Source of the DNA: Streptomyces kurssanovii
GTDB lineage: Bacteria; Actinomycetota; Actinomycetes; Streptomycetales; Streptomycetaceae
DNA length: 64,000 nucleotides
Direction of reading: 5' to 3'
Assembly: GCF_014649695.1 (NCBI RefSeq)
Contig: NZ_BMTN01000006.1
Location: forward strand, 248,001 to 312,000
The notes under the pieces were generated by a model, which was given only the letters and a program-made list of their open reading frames with translations, was not told the DNA's origin and ran no database searches. Below, in pieces: positions 25,957-35,473 of this stretch (positions within the stretch are counted from its first letter, which is position 1; every line of letters begins with the position of its first letter). The position numbers and the translations under genes were made by a program.

Positions 25957-26715
25957 GTGTACCGATTCCTGCTGACGCCCCGATGGTGGGGGATCAACGT
26001 CTTCGTCCTGCTGGCGATCCCGTTCTGCATCTTCATGGGCTCGTGGCAGCTGGGCAGGTTCGAGGACCGGGTCGACTCCCACCGTGAGGCGGAGCGGAAG
26101 CCGGGCGCGGACCAGCAGAAGGCGGCGCCGCTCGATGAGTTGCTGCCCGTCGACAAGGAGACGTCGGGCCGGCTGGCCACGGCGTCGGGCCGGTACGGCG
26201 AGCAGTTCCTCGTCCCCGGACGGGAACTCGACGGCAGGCGCGGCTCGTACGTGCTGACGCTGCTGAAGACGGACAACGGCCGGATGCTGCCCGTGGTCCG
26301 AGGCTGGATGCCCGAGGGCGGCCGGGCCCCGGCCGCTCCGGCGGGCGAGGTCACGGTCACGGGAGCGCTTCAGGCCTCCGAGTCGACCGGCAGCGACGGG
26401 GTGCACGCGGCCGGCGGTCTGCCGGCCGGGCAGCTGGGCATGATCAGCGCGGCGTCACTGGTGAACCTGGTGCCGGACGACGTGTACGACGCGTGGGTCA
26501 CGCTGTCGACGGCGGACAGCGGCCTGACGGCCGTGCCGGCGTCGGCCCCGGAGAACAGCGGCCTGGACCTCAAGGCGTTCCAGAACCTGGGCTACACGGG
26601 CGAGTGGTTCGTCTTCGCGGGCTTCGTGCTCTTCATGTGGTTCCGCCTGGTCCGCCGCGAGGCGGAGGCGGCGCGGGACCGTGCGCTGGGCCTGGATCCC
26701 GAGACCGCCGCCTGA
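25957..26715 (+). CDS. SURF1-family cytochrome oxidase assembly protein
   Basis: A 252-aa membrane protein starting at GTG 25957 with GGAGG immediately upstream. Two membrane segments frame an extracytoplasmic domain, the classic SURF1 topology: residues 11-30 (WGINVFVLLAIPFCIFMGSW) and about 217-236 (WFVFAGFVLFMWFRLVRREA). The family motif GSWQLGR follows the first segment. SURF1 helps insert haem a into cytochrome c oxidase. It is single and co-directional with the S9 peptidase 70 bp upstream. Confidence 0.9.
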   Translation: MYRFLLTPRWWGINVFVLLAIPFCIFMGSWQLGRFEDRVDSHREAERKPGADQQKAAPLDELLPVDKETSGRLATASGRYGEQFLVPGRELDGRRGSYVLTLLKTDNGRMLPVVRGWMPEGGRAPAAPAGEVTVTGALQASESTGSDGVHAAGGLPAGQLGMISAASLVNLVPDDVYDAWVTLSTADSGLTAVPASAPENSGLDLKAFQNLGYTGEWFVFAGFVLFMWFRLVRREAEAARDRALGLDPETAA

Positions 26716-26839
26716 CGATCCGGGCCGCCGTTTCCCTACCGGGCCCGGCAGCCCCGCACACCGGTGCTTCCCTGCCCGCCGGCGTCGCCCGGCCCGGCGG
26801 TCCTACCCACCAGCGTTGCCCCGCCGGGCCGCGCGGCCG

Positions 26840-28021
26840 TCACTGGTCCGTCAGCACACCTGTGTGGTAGATCGTTCCGGCACACGCGTTCGCGACGACC
26901 GATTGTCCGTACACGCCGCCGCCCAGCGCCGTGTAGACGACCGTCACGCTGCCCTCCTTGACGCCGTTTTCCGTCATGAGCTGCGGCTCGACCGCGGTCC
27001 CGCCGCTGTCGCCGGTGCCACCGCCCTGACCGCCGCCGCCACCGCCTCCGCCACCTGAGACGTCGCCTTCGGTGGGTGTGGGGTCGGGCGAGGGTTCCAC
27101 GGTCGGACAGGTGTCGGAGGGGACCCAGGCGAACTTCATCGCGATCGACTCGGAGGCCATCGCGACCGCCACGTCCGTGTCCGTCGGCGACGGGTCGGGC
27201 AGGCCGCCCGCCGCGTCGCCCGCGACATGACGTACCACGCTGATGCGCGCCTGGTCGGCCGCGCCGGACGCCTGGAAGCCGATGTTGGAGCGACCGATGA
27301 TGCAGTCGGTGCTCGAAACGTTGGTGACGCGGAAGGTGCCGTACACCTTGCCCTCGCCGTCCGGTGCGCCCGTCTCCGTGGAGACACTCAGCTGGCCGGC
27401 GTCGCAGGTCTGCACCTCGCCCACGGCGGGGGGCTGGACCGCGCCGGAGCCGCCGTCCCCACCACCGGTGGGCTGCGCGACCGGCGGGTTCGCTCCGGCA
27501 CTCCGGCCGGGCGGCACCGCCGGACCGGTGCCTTGCGTGGGCCCCTTGGTGCCGTTGTCCCCGCCGGTGACGCCCGGGGCGTTGCCCGTGCCGCCCTGTG
27601 CCTGTTCGCCGTGCCCGGCGTTGACCGGGTTCGCGCTGTCGCTGCCGCTCGAATTCGCCACGTGGACGAAGGCGGGGACGGCGGTGCCGATCAGCAGTGC
27701 CGCCGCGGCCGCTCCGACGAGTGCCTGCCTCTTGCGGGCCCGCCGCGCCGGTACGGCCCGGCGCAGATGGTCCAGTGCGCCGGCGGAGGGCTGGATGTCG
27801 TCGACGACGCCGTGCAGCAGCCGCCGCAGCGCGTCCTCGTCGGTCCCGATCTCCGTGCCGAGGTCATTGATCGGCCCGTTGTTCACAATCTCGTTCCCAG
27901 TCCGGTCGTCAGACGGCCCGTCCGGCCCGTAATGCCCAGAGCTCTCTTGGTGCTCGCGTTCTTGCTTGCGTTCGTGCTCGTGCTTGCGTTCATGCTCGTG
28001 CTTGCGTTCGTGCCCGCTCAT
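26840..28021 (-). CDS. Membrane partner of the SigE-family sigma factor (putative anti-sigma factor)
   Basis: A 393-aa single-span protein. The N-terminus is extremely His/Glu/Lys-rich (KHEHERKHEHERKQEREHQE). A cytoplasmic helical region (DEDALRRLLHGVVDDIQPSA) follows, then a membrane segment at about 97-120 and a long Gly/Pro/Asn-rich stalk. The outer domain has a DUF4232-like strand pattern with paired cysteines. Its ATG overlaps the sigma factor stop (ATGA at 28018-28021), so the two are co-translated. This arrangement is the usual one for an extracytoplasmic-function sigma factor and its membrane anti-sigma, but no zinc (HxxxCxxC) anti-sigma motif is seen. The His-rich head could bind metal. 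Confidence 0.7.
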   Translation of the reverse strand: MSGHERKHEHERKHEHERKQEREHQESSGHYGPDGPSDDRTGNEIVNNGPINDLGTEIGTDEDALRRLLHGVVDDIQPSAGALDHLRRAVPARRARKRQALVGAAAAALLIGTAVPAFVHVANSSGSDSANPVNAGHGEQAQGGTGNAPGVTGGDNGTKGPTQGTGPAVPPGRSAGANPPVAQPTGGGDGGSGAVQPPAVGEVQTCDAGQLSVSTETGAPDGEGKVYGTFRVTNVSSTDCIIGRSNIGFQASGAADQARISVVRHVAGDAAGGLPDPSPTDTDVAVAMASESIAMKFAWVPSDTCPTVEPSPDPTPTEGDVSGGGGGGGGGQGGGTGDSGGTAVEPQLMTENGVKEGSVTVVYTALGGGVYGQSVVANACAGTIYHTGVLTDQ

Positions 28022-28677
28022 TTGGTGGCCTCCATGGCGACCCGCAGCGCCGCGATACCCCGTGAGCCGTACGCCTTCACCGAGCCGAGTGAGACCCCGA
28101 GGGTCTCGGCCACCTGTGCCTCGGTCATGTCGGCGAAGTATCGCAGCACCAGTACTTCGCGCTGACGGCGCTGAAGCCCGCGCATCGCCTTGATGAGCGC
28201 GTCCCGCTCCAGCTGGTCGTACGCGCCTTCCTCGGCGCTCGCCATGTCGGGCATGGGCTTCGAGAGCAGCTTGAGGCCGAGGATGCGCCTGCGGAGGGCG
28301 GAGCGCGAGAGGTTGACCACGGTCTGCCGCAGGTAGGCGAGCGTCTTCTCCGGGTCACGCACACGGTTGCGCGCCGAGTGGACCCGGATGAAGGCTTCCT
28401 GGACCACGTCCTCGCAGGAGGCCGTGTCGTCGAGGAGCAGCGCCGCGAGACCCAGCAGCGACCGGTAGTGGGCGCGGTAGGTCTCGGTGAGGTGGTCGAC
28501 GGTGGTGCCCGTGGCCATGGCGTCGTCAGCGCCCTGCCGCGGGGACGGGACGCGGGAGGTCCGTGAAGCGGGCATGGGAGCGATCACCGGCATGCCGCCG
28601 GCCGGGCGGGGTCGGCGGAGCGGGCGCACTGCTGCGCCGCGTACCGGGACCCTTGCGATGTCGAGAACCTCTGCCAC
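28018..28677 (-). CDS. SigE-family RNA polymerase sigma factor
   Basis: An ECF-like sigma factor. Region 2 starts YRAHYRSLLGLAALLLDDTA and carries EDVVQEAFIRVH. Region 4 is LIKAMRGLQRRQREVLVLRY with the HTH ADMTEAQVAETLGVSLGSVK. The start is uncertain: GTG 28677 gives 219 aa, ATG 28518 gives 166 aa and is close to the usual size for this class. The extra N-terminus is Pro/Arg-rich. The gene is followed with overlap by its membrane partner, so activity is probably controlled by a signal outside the cell. Confidence 0.9.
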   Translation of the reverse strand: MAEVLDIARVPVRGAAVRPLRRPRPAGGMPVIAPMPASRTSRVPSPRQGADDAMATGTTVDHLTETYRAHYRSLLGLAALLLDDTASCEDVVQEAFIRVHSARNRVRDPEKTLAYLRQTVVNLSRSALRRRILGLKLLSKPMPDMASAEEGAYDQLERDALIKAMRGLQRRQREVLVLRYFADMTEAQVAETLGVSLGSVKAYGSRGIAALRVAMEATK

Positions 28678-28980
28678 GCCAATTGGACACGCTTCCCCCC
28701 GCCAGGGTTGTACGCGTACGCCACCGCTTTTGACGGTGGACCGAATGTCCGCATGCGCACCGCTCTTCCCCAATGCCCCAATTTTTTGCAGCACCGTGCC
28801 GAGGTGTCCGCAAAGACGCTTCCCGCCCAACTACCGGTTGCAGCAAGGGAGAAGCGAACTATCAAACATGCCGATGCCCCAGTCCAAGTGGTACAGATTT
28901 CGACTTCCTCACAGGGCGTCCACAGATCCTACAAAGGACCGCCACGGAATCATGTCGCATTTACTGCTGGGACCACGAGA
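28678..28980. other. Regulatory spacer between asd and the sigma factor gene
   Basis: About 300 bp, less GC-rich than its surroundings, especially 28840-28975. It holds the sigma factor's promoter by position; no confident -35/-10 pair was identified. No coding frame has convincing codon use. Confidence 0.5.
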
Positions 28981-30072
28981 TTACGAGATCGTCCCGGCGC
29001 TCCTGCCGCCGCCCGCCCCTGAGCCGTACTCGGCGGCCACGGCCTCAGCGATCTGCGCCGAGTTGAGGGCCGCGCCCTTGCGGAGATTGTCACCGCACAC
29101 GAACATCTCGAGCCCGCAGGGGTCGTCCGGCGACCGCCGCACCCGCCCCACCCATATCGGGTCCGTCCCTACGACGTCCGCGGGCGTGGGGAAGTCGCCC
29201 GCCTCCGGGTTGTCGTAGAGGACGACACCGGGGGAGGTCGCGAGGACCTCGTGCGCCCGCTCCACGGTGATCTCGTTCTCGAAGCGCGCGTGCACCGACA
29301 GCGAGTGGGTGGTGAGTACCGGCACGCGTACGCAGGTGGCCGCGACCTTCAGCCCCGGCAGATCGAGGATCTTGCGGGTCTCCGCCCGCAACCCGAGCTC
29401 TTCCGAGGACCAGCCGTCGTCGGCGAGGGTCCCCGTCCAGGGGACCACGTTGAGGGCGAGCGGCGCCGGGAACGGCCCGAGGTCGTCGCCCACCGCCCGC
29501 CGTACGTCTCCGGGTCCGGTGCCCAGTTCCGTGCCGGCGACCATGGACAGTTGCTTGCGCAGGGCGGCCACAGCGTCACGTCCGGCGCCGCTGACGGCCT
29601 GGTAGGACGAGACGACCAGTTCCCGCAGCCCGAACTCGGCGTGCAGCGCGCCGACGGCCGGGATCATGGCGAGCGTGGTGTCGTGCGGGCCGGCGACGAT
29701 GCCACGCGGGCGCACCCTTACGGCGTGCGGGTTGACCTCGGGAACGACCAGGGGGACGTCCGGGTCGGCCCGGAAGGCCGGCGACGCGTCCACGACGACC
29801 GCGCCCTTGGCGACGGCGACGGGCGCCCAGCGCTCCGACACCTCGCCCGGCACCAGGAAGAGCGCGACGTCGATGCCGTCGAAGACGCTCTCCTCGAGCG
29901 CCAGGACCTCGCACTGCTCCCCGCGCACGGCCAGCTTGCGGCCGGCCGAGCGCGGGGAGGCGGCGAGCCGGATCTCGCCCCAGACGTCCGCGTGCTGGGA
30001 AAGGATCTCGAGCATCACCGCGCCGACTGCTCCGGTCGCACCGACGACCGCGAGCGCCGGCTTGCGGTTCAT
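28981..30072 (-). CDS. asd: Aspartate-semialdehyde dehydrogenase homologue lacking the catalytic cysteine
   Basis: A 363-aa protein of the Asd family; ATG 30072 overlaps the aspartokinase stop. The NADP-binding motif is [13 protein letters not shown] (residues 9-21). Substrate-binding elements are kept: SYQAVSGAG (Gln), CVRVPV (Arg) and THSLSV (His). The segment that should read NPNCTT, with the thiol nucleophile, instead reads GPHDTT, with Asp131 at the Cys position. Three of four neighbouring residues differ, which argues against a single sequencing error. Asd normally reduces aspartyl phosphate to the semialdehyde for lysine, methionine and threonine. This copy may be inactive or have another role; Streptomyces can have a second Asd elsewhere. 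Confidence 0.85.
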   Translation of the reverse strand: MNRKPALAVVGATGAVGAVMLEILSQHADVWGEIRLAASPRSAGRKLAVRGEQCEVLALEESVFDGIDVALFLVPGEVSERWAPVAVAKGAVVVDASPAFRADPDVPLVVPEVNPHAVRVRPRGIVAGPHDTTLAMIPAVGALHAEFGLRELVVSSYQAVSGAGRDAVAALRKQLSMVAGTELGTGPGDVRRAVGDDLGPFPAPLALNVVPWTGTLADDGWSSEELGLRAETRKILDLPGLKVAATCVRVPVLTTHSLSVHARFENEITVERAHEVLATSPGVVLYDNPEAGDFPTPADVVGTDPIWVGRVRRSPDDPCGLEMFVCGDNLRKGAALNSAQIAEAVAAEYGSGAGGGRSAGTIS

Positions 30073-30590
30073 CGCCCGGTGCCGCCGTAGACGACCGCCT
30101 CGTCGGAGTCGGAGTCGAGCCCGAAGGCGCTGTGCACGGCGCGGAGGCCCTCGTTGACGTCGTCGGCGCGGGTTACCACCGAGATGCGGATCTCGGAGGT
30201 CGAGATCAGCTCGATGTTCACGCCCGCGTCCGACAGCGCCTCGAAGAACGAGGCGGTGACGCCCGGGTTGGTCTTCATACCGGCGCCGACCAGGGAGATC
30301 TTGCCGATCTGGTCGTCGTAGCGCAGCGAGTCGAAGCCGATCGAGCTCTTCGCCTTCTCCAGGGCGTCCATTGCCTTGCGGCCGTCCGTCTTGGGGAGGG
30401 TGAAGGAGATGTCCGTCAGCGCGGTGGTGGCCGCGGAGACGTTCTGGACGACCATGTCGATGTTGATCTCGGCGTCCGCGATCGTGCGGAAGATGGCCGC
30501 GGCCTCGCCCGGCTTGTCCGGCACCCCGACGACCGTGATCTTCGCCTCGGAGACGTCGTGGGCGACTCCGGAGATGATGGCGTGCTCCAC
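30069..30590 (-). CDS. Aspartokinase beta subunit from an internal start (probable)
   Basis: An in-frame GTG at 30590 (codon 251, [20 protein letters not shown]) is preceded by AAGGGGATCAGAAG, a plausible RBS. In Corynebacterium the beta subunit starts at almost the same codon (about 250) of lysC. The product would be 173 aa, containing both ACT domains, and would form the alpha2-beta2 regulatory enzyme. This rests on family precedent plus the visible RBS. Confidence 0.6.
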   Translation of the reverse strand: MEHAIISGVAHDVSEAKITVVGVPDKPGEAAAIFRTIADAEINIDMVVQNVSAATTALTDISFTLPKTDGRKAMDALEKAKSSIGFDSLRYDDQIGKISLVGAGMKTNPGVTASFFEALSDAGVNIELISTSEIRISVVTRADDVNEGLRAVHSAFGLDSDSDEAVVYGGTGR

Positions 30591-31340
30591 CTTCTGATCC
30601 CCTTGCGGTTCGTTGCTGACCCAGGTGCCCCGCAGTCCCGAGAAGGACGAGCGGACGTGGATCGGGATGTTGTATCGGCGTGCGTACTCGACGCACCGGT
30701 GCAGGAGCACCTTGGAGCCGGAGGCGGCGAGCTCCAGCATGTCCTCGGAGGAGATCCAGTCGATCTTCCGGGCCTTCTTCACGACCCGCGGGTCGGCGGT
30801 GAAGACACCGTCGACGTCGGTGTAGATCTCGCAGACCTCGGCGTCCAGCGCGGCGGCGAGGGCGACGGCGGTCGTGTCCGACCCGCCCCGGCCGAGCGTG
30901 GTGATGTCCTTCTTGTCCTGGGACACACCCTGGAAGCCGGCGACGATGGCGATGTTGCCCTCGTCGAGCGCCGTGCGGATCCGGCCCGGCGTCACATCGA
31001 TGATGCGCGCTTTGTTGTGGACCGAGTCGGTGATGACGCCGGCCTGGCTGCCGGTGAACGACTGGGCCTCGTGGCCCAGGTTTTTGATCGCCATGGCCAG
31101 CAGGGCCATGGAGATCCGCTCTCCTGCGGTCAGCAGCATGTCGAACTCACGCCCGGCAGGGATCGGGGATACCTGCTCGGCGAGATCGATCAGCTCGTCC
31201 GTCGTGTCACCCATCGCCGACACCACGACGACCACCTGGTGGCCGTTCTTCTTGGCATCGACGATTCGCTTGGCGACCCGCTTGATGCCTTCGGCATCGG
31301 CTACGGAGGAGCCTCCGTACTTCTGCACGACAAGGCCCAC
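30069..31340 (-). CDS. lysC: Aspartokinase (alpha subunit)
   Basis: A 423-aa aspartate kinase, first step of the lysine/methionine/threonine pathway. The start [20 protein letters not shown] carries the KYGGSS ATP motif. The aspartate/catalytic segment [14 protein letters not shown] and the GRGGSDTTA motif follow. Two ACT domains (about 265-340 and 345-410) should bind lysine and threonine for feedback inhibition. The length fits the class encoded by in-phase overlapping alpha/beta genes. It is co-transcribed with the asd homologue by a 4-bp overlap. Confidence 0.96.
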   Translation of the reverse strand: MGLVVQKYGGSSVADAEGIKRVAKRIVDAKKNGHQVVVVVSAMGDTTDELIDLAEQVSPIPAGREFDMLLTAGERISMALLAMAIKNLGHEAQSFTGSQAGVITDSVHNKARIIDVTPGRIRTALDEGNIAIVAGFQGVSQDKKDITTLGRGGSDTTAVALAAALDAEVCEIYTDVDGVFTADPRVVKKARKIDWISSEDMLELAASGSKVLLHRCVEYARRYNIPIHVRSSFSGLRGTWVSNEPQGDQKVEHAIISGVAHDVSEAKITVVGVPDKPGEAAAIFRTIADAEINIDMVVQNVSAATTALTDISFTLPKTDGRKAMDALEKAKSSIGFDSLRYDDQIGKISLVGAGMKTNPGVTASFFEALSDAGVNIELISTSEIRISVVTRADDVNEGLRAVHSAFGLDSDSDEAVVYGGTGR

Positions 31341-31601
31341 GTGCGCTCCTCGTTCGGTCTTGTGCAGTCACTACTGCGGTCGGCTCAGTCTATCGAGCGG
31401 CCGCGGATCGCCCCTGTGATGTCACATGGTGAGATGTCCCGCTCAACAGGTGATCATCCGGAAGTTCCGGAGGGGCGCCCGCGGCCGTTCGGACTGGCTA
31501 CTGCCCAAGGGGCGGGGAGCTACGCGGAGGTGTGGGCCGGCTCACACGCCGGGGCGCGGGATACGGCCGCCCGGGCCGACGGAGGACCGGACGCGGGCCG
31601 G

Positions 31602-32261
31602 TCAGTGGGCCCGGCGCAGCTCCGGCGGGCCGAGGATCTCCTCGACCATGACGCGGCCCGCCTCCTCGGCCAGCGCCTCCTCCGTCAGGTCCTCGTCGGT
31701 GTCGAGGCCGTCGAGCTCGGCGAGCGGCTGGTCGAGCCGGACGTGTGCGACCAGGGACTGGAGGGCCCGCAGCGTCGCGGAGGCGGTCGGCCCCCAGTTG
31801 GAGAAGTACGAGAACTGCCACCACCACAGGGCCTCCGAGGTGCGGCCCGCCCGGTAGTGGGCCAGCCCGTGGCGCAGGTCCATGACGATGTCGGCGAGGC
31901 TGTCGGAGATCCGCGACGGGACCGGCGCCTTGCGCGGCTCGTAGGGGTCGAAGACCTCCGAGAAGACGTCCACCGGGTCGAGCATCGCCGCGAAGCGCAT
32001 GCGCAGGTCGTCGACGTCGGCGTCCGGGCCGGTGTCCGGTTCGTACCGCTCGTCCGGGACGATGTCCTCATGGGCACCGAGGCGGCCGCCGGTCAGCAGC
32101 AGCTGGGAGACCTCGAGCAGCAGGAACGGCACCGCGCTGTCCGGTTCGTCGCCCTTCGCCACCTCTGTCGTGGCGACGATGAAGGACTCGATCGAGTCGG
32201 CGATCTGAACCGCGAAGTCGTCCGGATTCTGGTCAACGGCGTGCAGCATGGCGTCAGACAT
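31602..32261 (-). CDS. DUF5063 protein
   Basis: A 219-aa acidic, helical protein without membrane segments. Its ATG (32261) lies inside the 3' end of recR, an 8-bp overlap, so it is translated with recR. Recognisable stretches are [20 protein letters not shown] and a Trp/Phe-rich segment [23 protein letters not shown]5063 genes follow recR in Streptomyces genomes. No biochemical role is known; the linkage suggests a connection with recombination repair or the nucleoid. Confidence 0.8.
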   Translation of the reverse strand: MSDAMLHAVDQNPDDFAVQIADSIESFIVATTEVAKGDEPDSAVPFLLLEVSQLLLTGGRLGAHEDIVPDERYEPDTGPDADVDDLRMRFAAMLDPVDVFSEVFDPYEPRKAPVPSRISDSLADIVMDLRHGLAHYRAGRTSEALWWWQFSYFSNWGPTASATLRALQSLVAHVRLDQPLAELDGLDTDEDLTEEALAEEAGRVMVEEILGPPELRRAH

Positions 32262-32853
32262 CGAGCAGTCGTCTCCCCTCGAAGGCACGCCCGAGCGTGA
32301 CCTCGTCGGCGTATTCCAAGTCTCCCCCGACAGGGAGTCCACTGGCCAGCCTCGTGACCTTCAAACCCATCGGTTTGATCATTCTGGCGAGGTACGTGGC
32401 GGTGGCCTCGCCCTCCAGATTGGGGTCCGTGGCCAGGATCAGCTCGGTGACCGTGCCGTCCGCGAGCCGGGCCAGCAGCTCGCGGATCCGCAGGTCGTCG
32501 GGGCCGACACCCTCGATGGGGCTGATGGCCCCGCCCAGGACGTGGTAACGCCCTCGGAACTCACGCGTGCGTTCGATGGCGACGACGTCCTTCGGCTCCT
32601 CGACGACACAGATCACCGAGGGGTCGCGACGCGGGTCGCGGCAGATGTTGCACTGCTCCTGCTGGGCCACGTTCCCGCAGACCGCGCAGAAGCGGACCTT
32701 GTCCTTGACTTCGAGGAGGGCGTGCGCCAGTCGGCGCACGTCAGCCGGCTCCGTCTGGAGGATGTGGAAGGCGATCCGCTGCGCGCTCTTGGGACCGACG
32801 CCGGGCAGCCTGCCCAGTTCGTCGATGAGGTCCTGAACCACGCCTTCGTACAA
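32254..32853 (-). CDS. recR: Recombination mediator RecR
   Basis: A 199-aa RecR of normal length. It shows the helix-hairpin-helix region ([20 protein letters not shown]), a C4 zinc finger ([18 protein letters not shown]), a Toprim domain ([34 protein letters not shown]) and the C-terminal Walker-B-like tail. RecR works with RecF/RecO to load RecA on gapped DNA. It sits between ybaB and DUF5063 in a co-directional set. Confidence 0.97.
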   Translation of the reverse strand: MYEGVVQDLIDELGRLPGVGPKSAQRIAFHILQTEPADVRRLAHALLEVKDKVRFCAVCGNVAQQEQCNICRDPRRDPSVICVVEEPKDVVAIERTREFRGRYHVLGGAISPIEGVGPDDLRIRELLARLADGTVTELILATDPNLEGEATATYLARMIKPMGLKVTRLASGLPVGGDLEYADEVTLGRAFEGRRLLDV

Positions 32854-32932
32854 CGGAACGCCTCTCCTTGGAGTGCTTGCTGCTTACGGTAGTTGGTGAC
32901 CGAGAGGTAGGGGAGACGTATCTCCGGACGTC

Positions 32933-33268
32933 TCAGAAAGGCATGCCCGGCATGCCGCCCAGGCCCTGGGCGAGCGGTCCGAGCTTGTCCTGCTGAAGCT
33001 GCTGCGCGTTCTCGTTGGCGGCCTGGACGGCGGCCACGACGAGGTCGGCCAGGGTCTCGGTGTCCTCCGGGTCCACGGCCTTGGGGTCGATGACCAGACC
33101 GCGGAGTTCACCGGAGCCCGTGACGGTCGCCTTCACGAGCCCGCCGCCGGCCTGACCCTCGACCTCGGTCTGCGCGAGCTCTTCCTGGGCCTTCGCCAGA
33201 TCCTGCTGCATCTTCTGGGCCTGCTGGAGCAGCTGCTGCATGTTCGGCTGGCCACCACCGGGGATCAC
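32933..33268 (-). CDS. YbaB/EbfC-family nucleoid-associated protein
   Basis: A 111-aa DNA-binding protein from GTG 33268 ([20 protein letters not shown]); AGGAG lies five bases before it, so this start is better than ATG 33286. The N-terminal helix ([20 protein letters not shown]) and the strand region [20 protein letters not shown] match the tweezer-shaped YbaB dimer. A recR partner in most bacteria; here recR lies 79 bp downstream. Confidence 0.94.
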   Translation of the reverse strand: MIPGGGQPNMQQLLQQAQKMQQDLAKAQEELAQTEVEGQAGGGLVKATVTGSGELRGLVIDPKAVDPEDTETLADLVVAAVQAANENAQQLQQDKLGPLAQGLGGMPGMPF

Positions 33269-33639
33269 GGTCACTCCTGGCTGCATCGACGACTGGGAAT
33301 CCCGTACGTCCGGACGCTCCGTACGTTTCGGTACACCTGAGCCTACGTGCTCACCCAGCAGGCCGCCCTACCCGCTTCCGGCAACTCTTTCGAGTGAGCG
33401 GCGGAGGCCTTTCGGGACGTCCTCCAGCTGCCCAGGAGCCCCGTGTGGGCGGCAATCCGGCGATCGGGGGCCCACAGCCCTCCATTCGGCGGTATGAAGG
33501 GGCTGCGCCGCATCGGGACGCATGCGCGCCACGTACGTCACGCGGTGTAGCGTCAGCACCTTTTCAGCACCTTTTCGGACCTGATAGTCAGTCCTGGTCG
33601 TCAGTCCTGGTCGTCAGCAGAGCGCAGAGGAGTGCACCG
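33269..33639. other. Divergent promoter region between ybaB and the SLATT gene
   Basis: No gene is seen. Two different direct repeats lie close together before the SLATT gene: CAGCACCTTTT at 33554 and 33565, and TCAGTCCTGGTCG at 33588 and 33601 followed by TCAG. The second set ends only nine bases before the RBS, so it is inside the 5' leader or overlaps the promoter. Confidence 0.6.
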
Positions 33640-34383
33640 GTGAGCCAGCCGGAGATGCAGCCCGGTGGGCCGGCCCGCGGGGAGGGCGGCGAGGTGCCGC
33701 TGGGTGACCTCACAGGGCGGCCGTTCCCCCTCGGGGACTGGGGCGAGCCCGCGGCCCGCCTCGACGAGCTCTACCGCTGGGTCGAGGCGGACGCGCTGCG
33801 CACCGTGGACTGGTATCTCTCCGACCGGGTGCGCAAGCGCCGGGCCGCGCGGCTGCTGCGCCTCGGCACAGCACTCGGCGCCGTCGCCGGAGCCGCCCTG
33901 CCGCTGCTCGACCTCGCGGGCGCACTTGGCCGGGCCGCACCCTGGGGCTACCTGTCGTTGCTCGTAGCGGCGGCCTGCCTGGCCTGTGACCGGTACTTCG
34001 GCCTGACAGCCGGCTGGATGCGGAACGTGGCCACCGCGCAGGCGGTGCAGCGCCGGCTCCAGGCGCTGCAGTACGACTGGGCGTCGGAGAGCGTGCGTGA
34101 GGTGCTGGGTCCGGCCGAGGGCACGGCGAGCGAGGCCGCGGAGCGCTGCCTCGGCGTGCTGCGCCGCTTCTCCGAGGACGTCTCCGACCTGGTCCGCTCG
34201 GAGACCGCTGACTGGATGACGGACTTCCGGCCCGGGCCTGCCCCGCTGCGGCTGCACTCCGCGCCGCCGCGCACGGCGACGGACACCCATCCGGCCCCCG
34301 GCGTCATCCAGGGCCGCTTCCCGCTTCCCCCTGTCTCCCGCCCGAACATGCCGCGACAGCGTCCTCCGGAGCCGCCGCGCTGA
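33640..34383 (+). CDS. SLATT-domain two-span membrane protein
   Basis: A 247-aa protein from GTG 33640 (RBS AGAGGAG at 33626-33632). A helical N-terminal part (EPAARLDELYRWVEADALRT) leads into a basic segment and a membrane hairpin at about 73-90 and 103-118. A second helical part follows (QRRLQALQYDWASESVREVL), then a Pro-rich tail. This helix - two membrane spans - helix arrangement is that of SLATT proteins, some of which are predicted pore-forming effectors in nucleotide-signal defence systems. No cyclase or nucleotide sensor gene is adjacent here; the gene is part of the conserved recR neighbourhood. Immune function is therefore unproven. Confidence 0.65.
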   Translation: MSQPEMQPGGPARGEGGEVPLGDLTGRPFPLGDWGEPAARLDELYRWVEADALRTVDWYLSDRVRKRRAARLLRLGTALGAVAGAALPLLDLAGALGRAAPWGYLSLLVAAACLACDRYFGLTAGWMRNVATAQAVQRRLQALQYDWASESVREVLGPAEGTASEAAERCLGVLRRFSEDVSDLVRSETADWMTDFRPGPAPLRLHSAPPRTATDTHPAPGVIQGRFPLPPVSRPNMPRQRPPEPPR

Positions 34384-34461
34384 CACGCGGACTCACCGGC
34401 GTCCTCTGCCCTGCGGGTGGCGGCACACCGGTCCGACGGGTGCCGCCGCCCTGCCGGAACG

Positions 34462-34487
34462 AGGTGCCCGACGGTCGTCGGGCACCT
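34462..34487. terminator. Bidirectional terminator hairpin
   Basis: A perfect 12-bp stem (AGGTGCCCGACG / CGTCGGGCACCT) with a 2-nt loop between the convergent SLATT gene and the gene at 34543. Confidence 0.7.
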
Positions 34488-34542
34488 GTCCGGTGTCCTG
34501 ACCGTCCGGGGCGCGGACGGCCACTCAGCCGCGGGCGGCCCC

Positions 34543-35223
34543 TCAGCTGAAGATGATCATCGACCCCTGCCCGAGACTCCGCGTCGCCGCCGCGTGGAGC
34601 CCCAGCCACACATGCCGTTCGCGGGCGAACGGGCTCTCGTCGTACGGGATCGGCCCCGCAGGCTCCTCCAGTGCCGTGGGGCGCTCCGGCGGCTCCGGCG
34701 CGGCCGGCGGGTTCGCCGGGTCGATACCGATGGACGGGGCCACATACTCCAGCTCACGCAACAGGCCCTGGGTGGAGCCCAACGGGCCGCCGCCCTCGAG
34801 GAGTTCGTCGTTGAAGAGCGGGTCGGCGAAGTCGACGGGGACATAGGCGCCGGCGTGGTCGTAATGCCACACCAGATGGGACTGCTGCGCCGTCGTCTCG
34901 AACATCTCCAGCAACTGCTCGTAGTCGCCGCCCAGTTCGTCGACCGGGGTCACCGCCAGCCCGCACAGCTGCAGCAGATACGCACGCCGCAGGAAGTGCA
35001 GCGCGTCGTAGTCGAAGCCGGCGACCGGCGCGACATCGCCGGACAGGCCCGGCATGTAGGCGAAGACGGGCACCGTCGGCAGGCCCGCGCCGGTCAGCGC
35101 CTTGTCGTAGGCGGCGATCTCTTCGGCGAAGGGGTTGTCGGGGCTGTGGCACAGCACGTCGACAAGGGGGACCAGCCACAGGTCACAGGCCAAGGGAGGG
35201 CTCGCTCTCAGCAGTTCGGGCAC
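34543..35223 (-). CDS. Conserved Streptomyces hypothetical protein
   Basis: A 226-aa soluble protein, start taken at GTG 35223 (MPELLRASPPLACDLWLVPL); the RBS is weak and longer frames reach 35355 but look non-coding. The sequence is acidic and rich in aromatic residues (AQQSHLVWHYDHAGAYVPVD, FDYDALHFLRRAYLLQLCGL). It has no signal peptide and no known catalytic motif. It appears well preserved, so it is a real gene; no function is recognisable. Confidence 0.7.
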   Translation of the reverse strand: MPELLRASPPLACDLWLVPLVDVLCHSPDNPFAEEIAAYDKALTGAGLPTVPVFAYMPGLSGDVAPVAGFDYDALHFLRRAYLLQLCGLAVTPVDELGGDYEQLLEMFETTAQQSHLVWHYDHAGAYVPVDFADPLFNDELLEGGGPLGSTQGLLRELEYVAPSIGIDPANPPAAPEPPERPTALEEPAGPIPYDESPFARERHVWLGLHAAATRSLGQGSMIIFS

Positions 35224-35473
35224 GGTTGGTGCGGTCGAGGGTCCTGGACGGGGGACGCGGGGACGGCGGCTCCAGGTGGAGAAAGCGTGAAGGACGACGA
35301 TGGTCGGGACAGCGTAGTGCCGCCGGTGCGGCGCGCGAAGGGTGCCGTTCGACACGGTTCGGTACGTTCCGGTACCCCCTTGTCACTCCTCTCCCACGAC
35401 CCATACCCACACCCCGGCCGTCCTTTCCCCGGCCGGCCCGGCAGTTTCCGTACGGCTTCGGGGATCGGGACGC

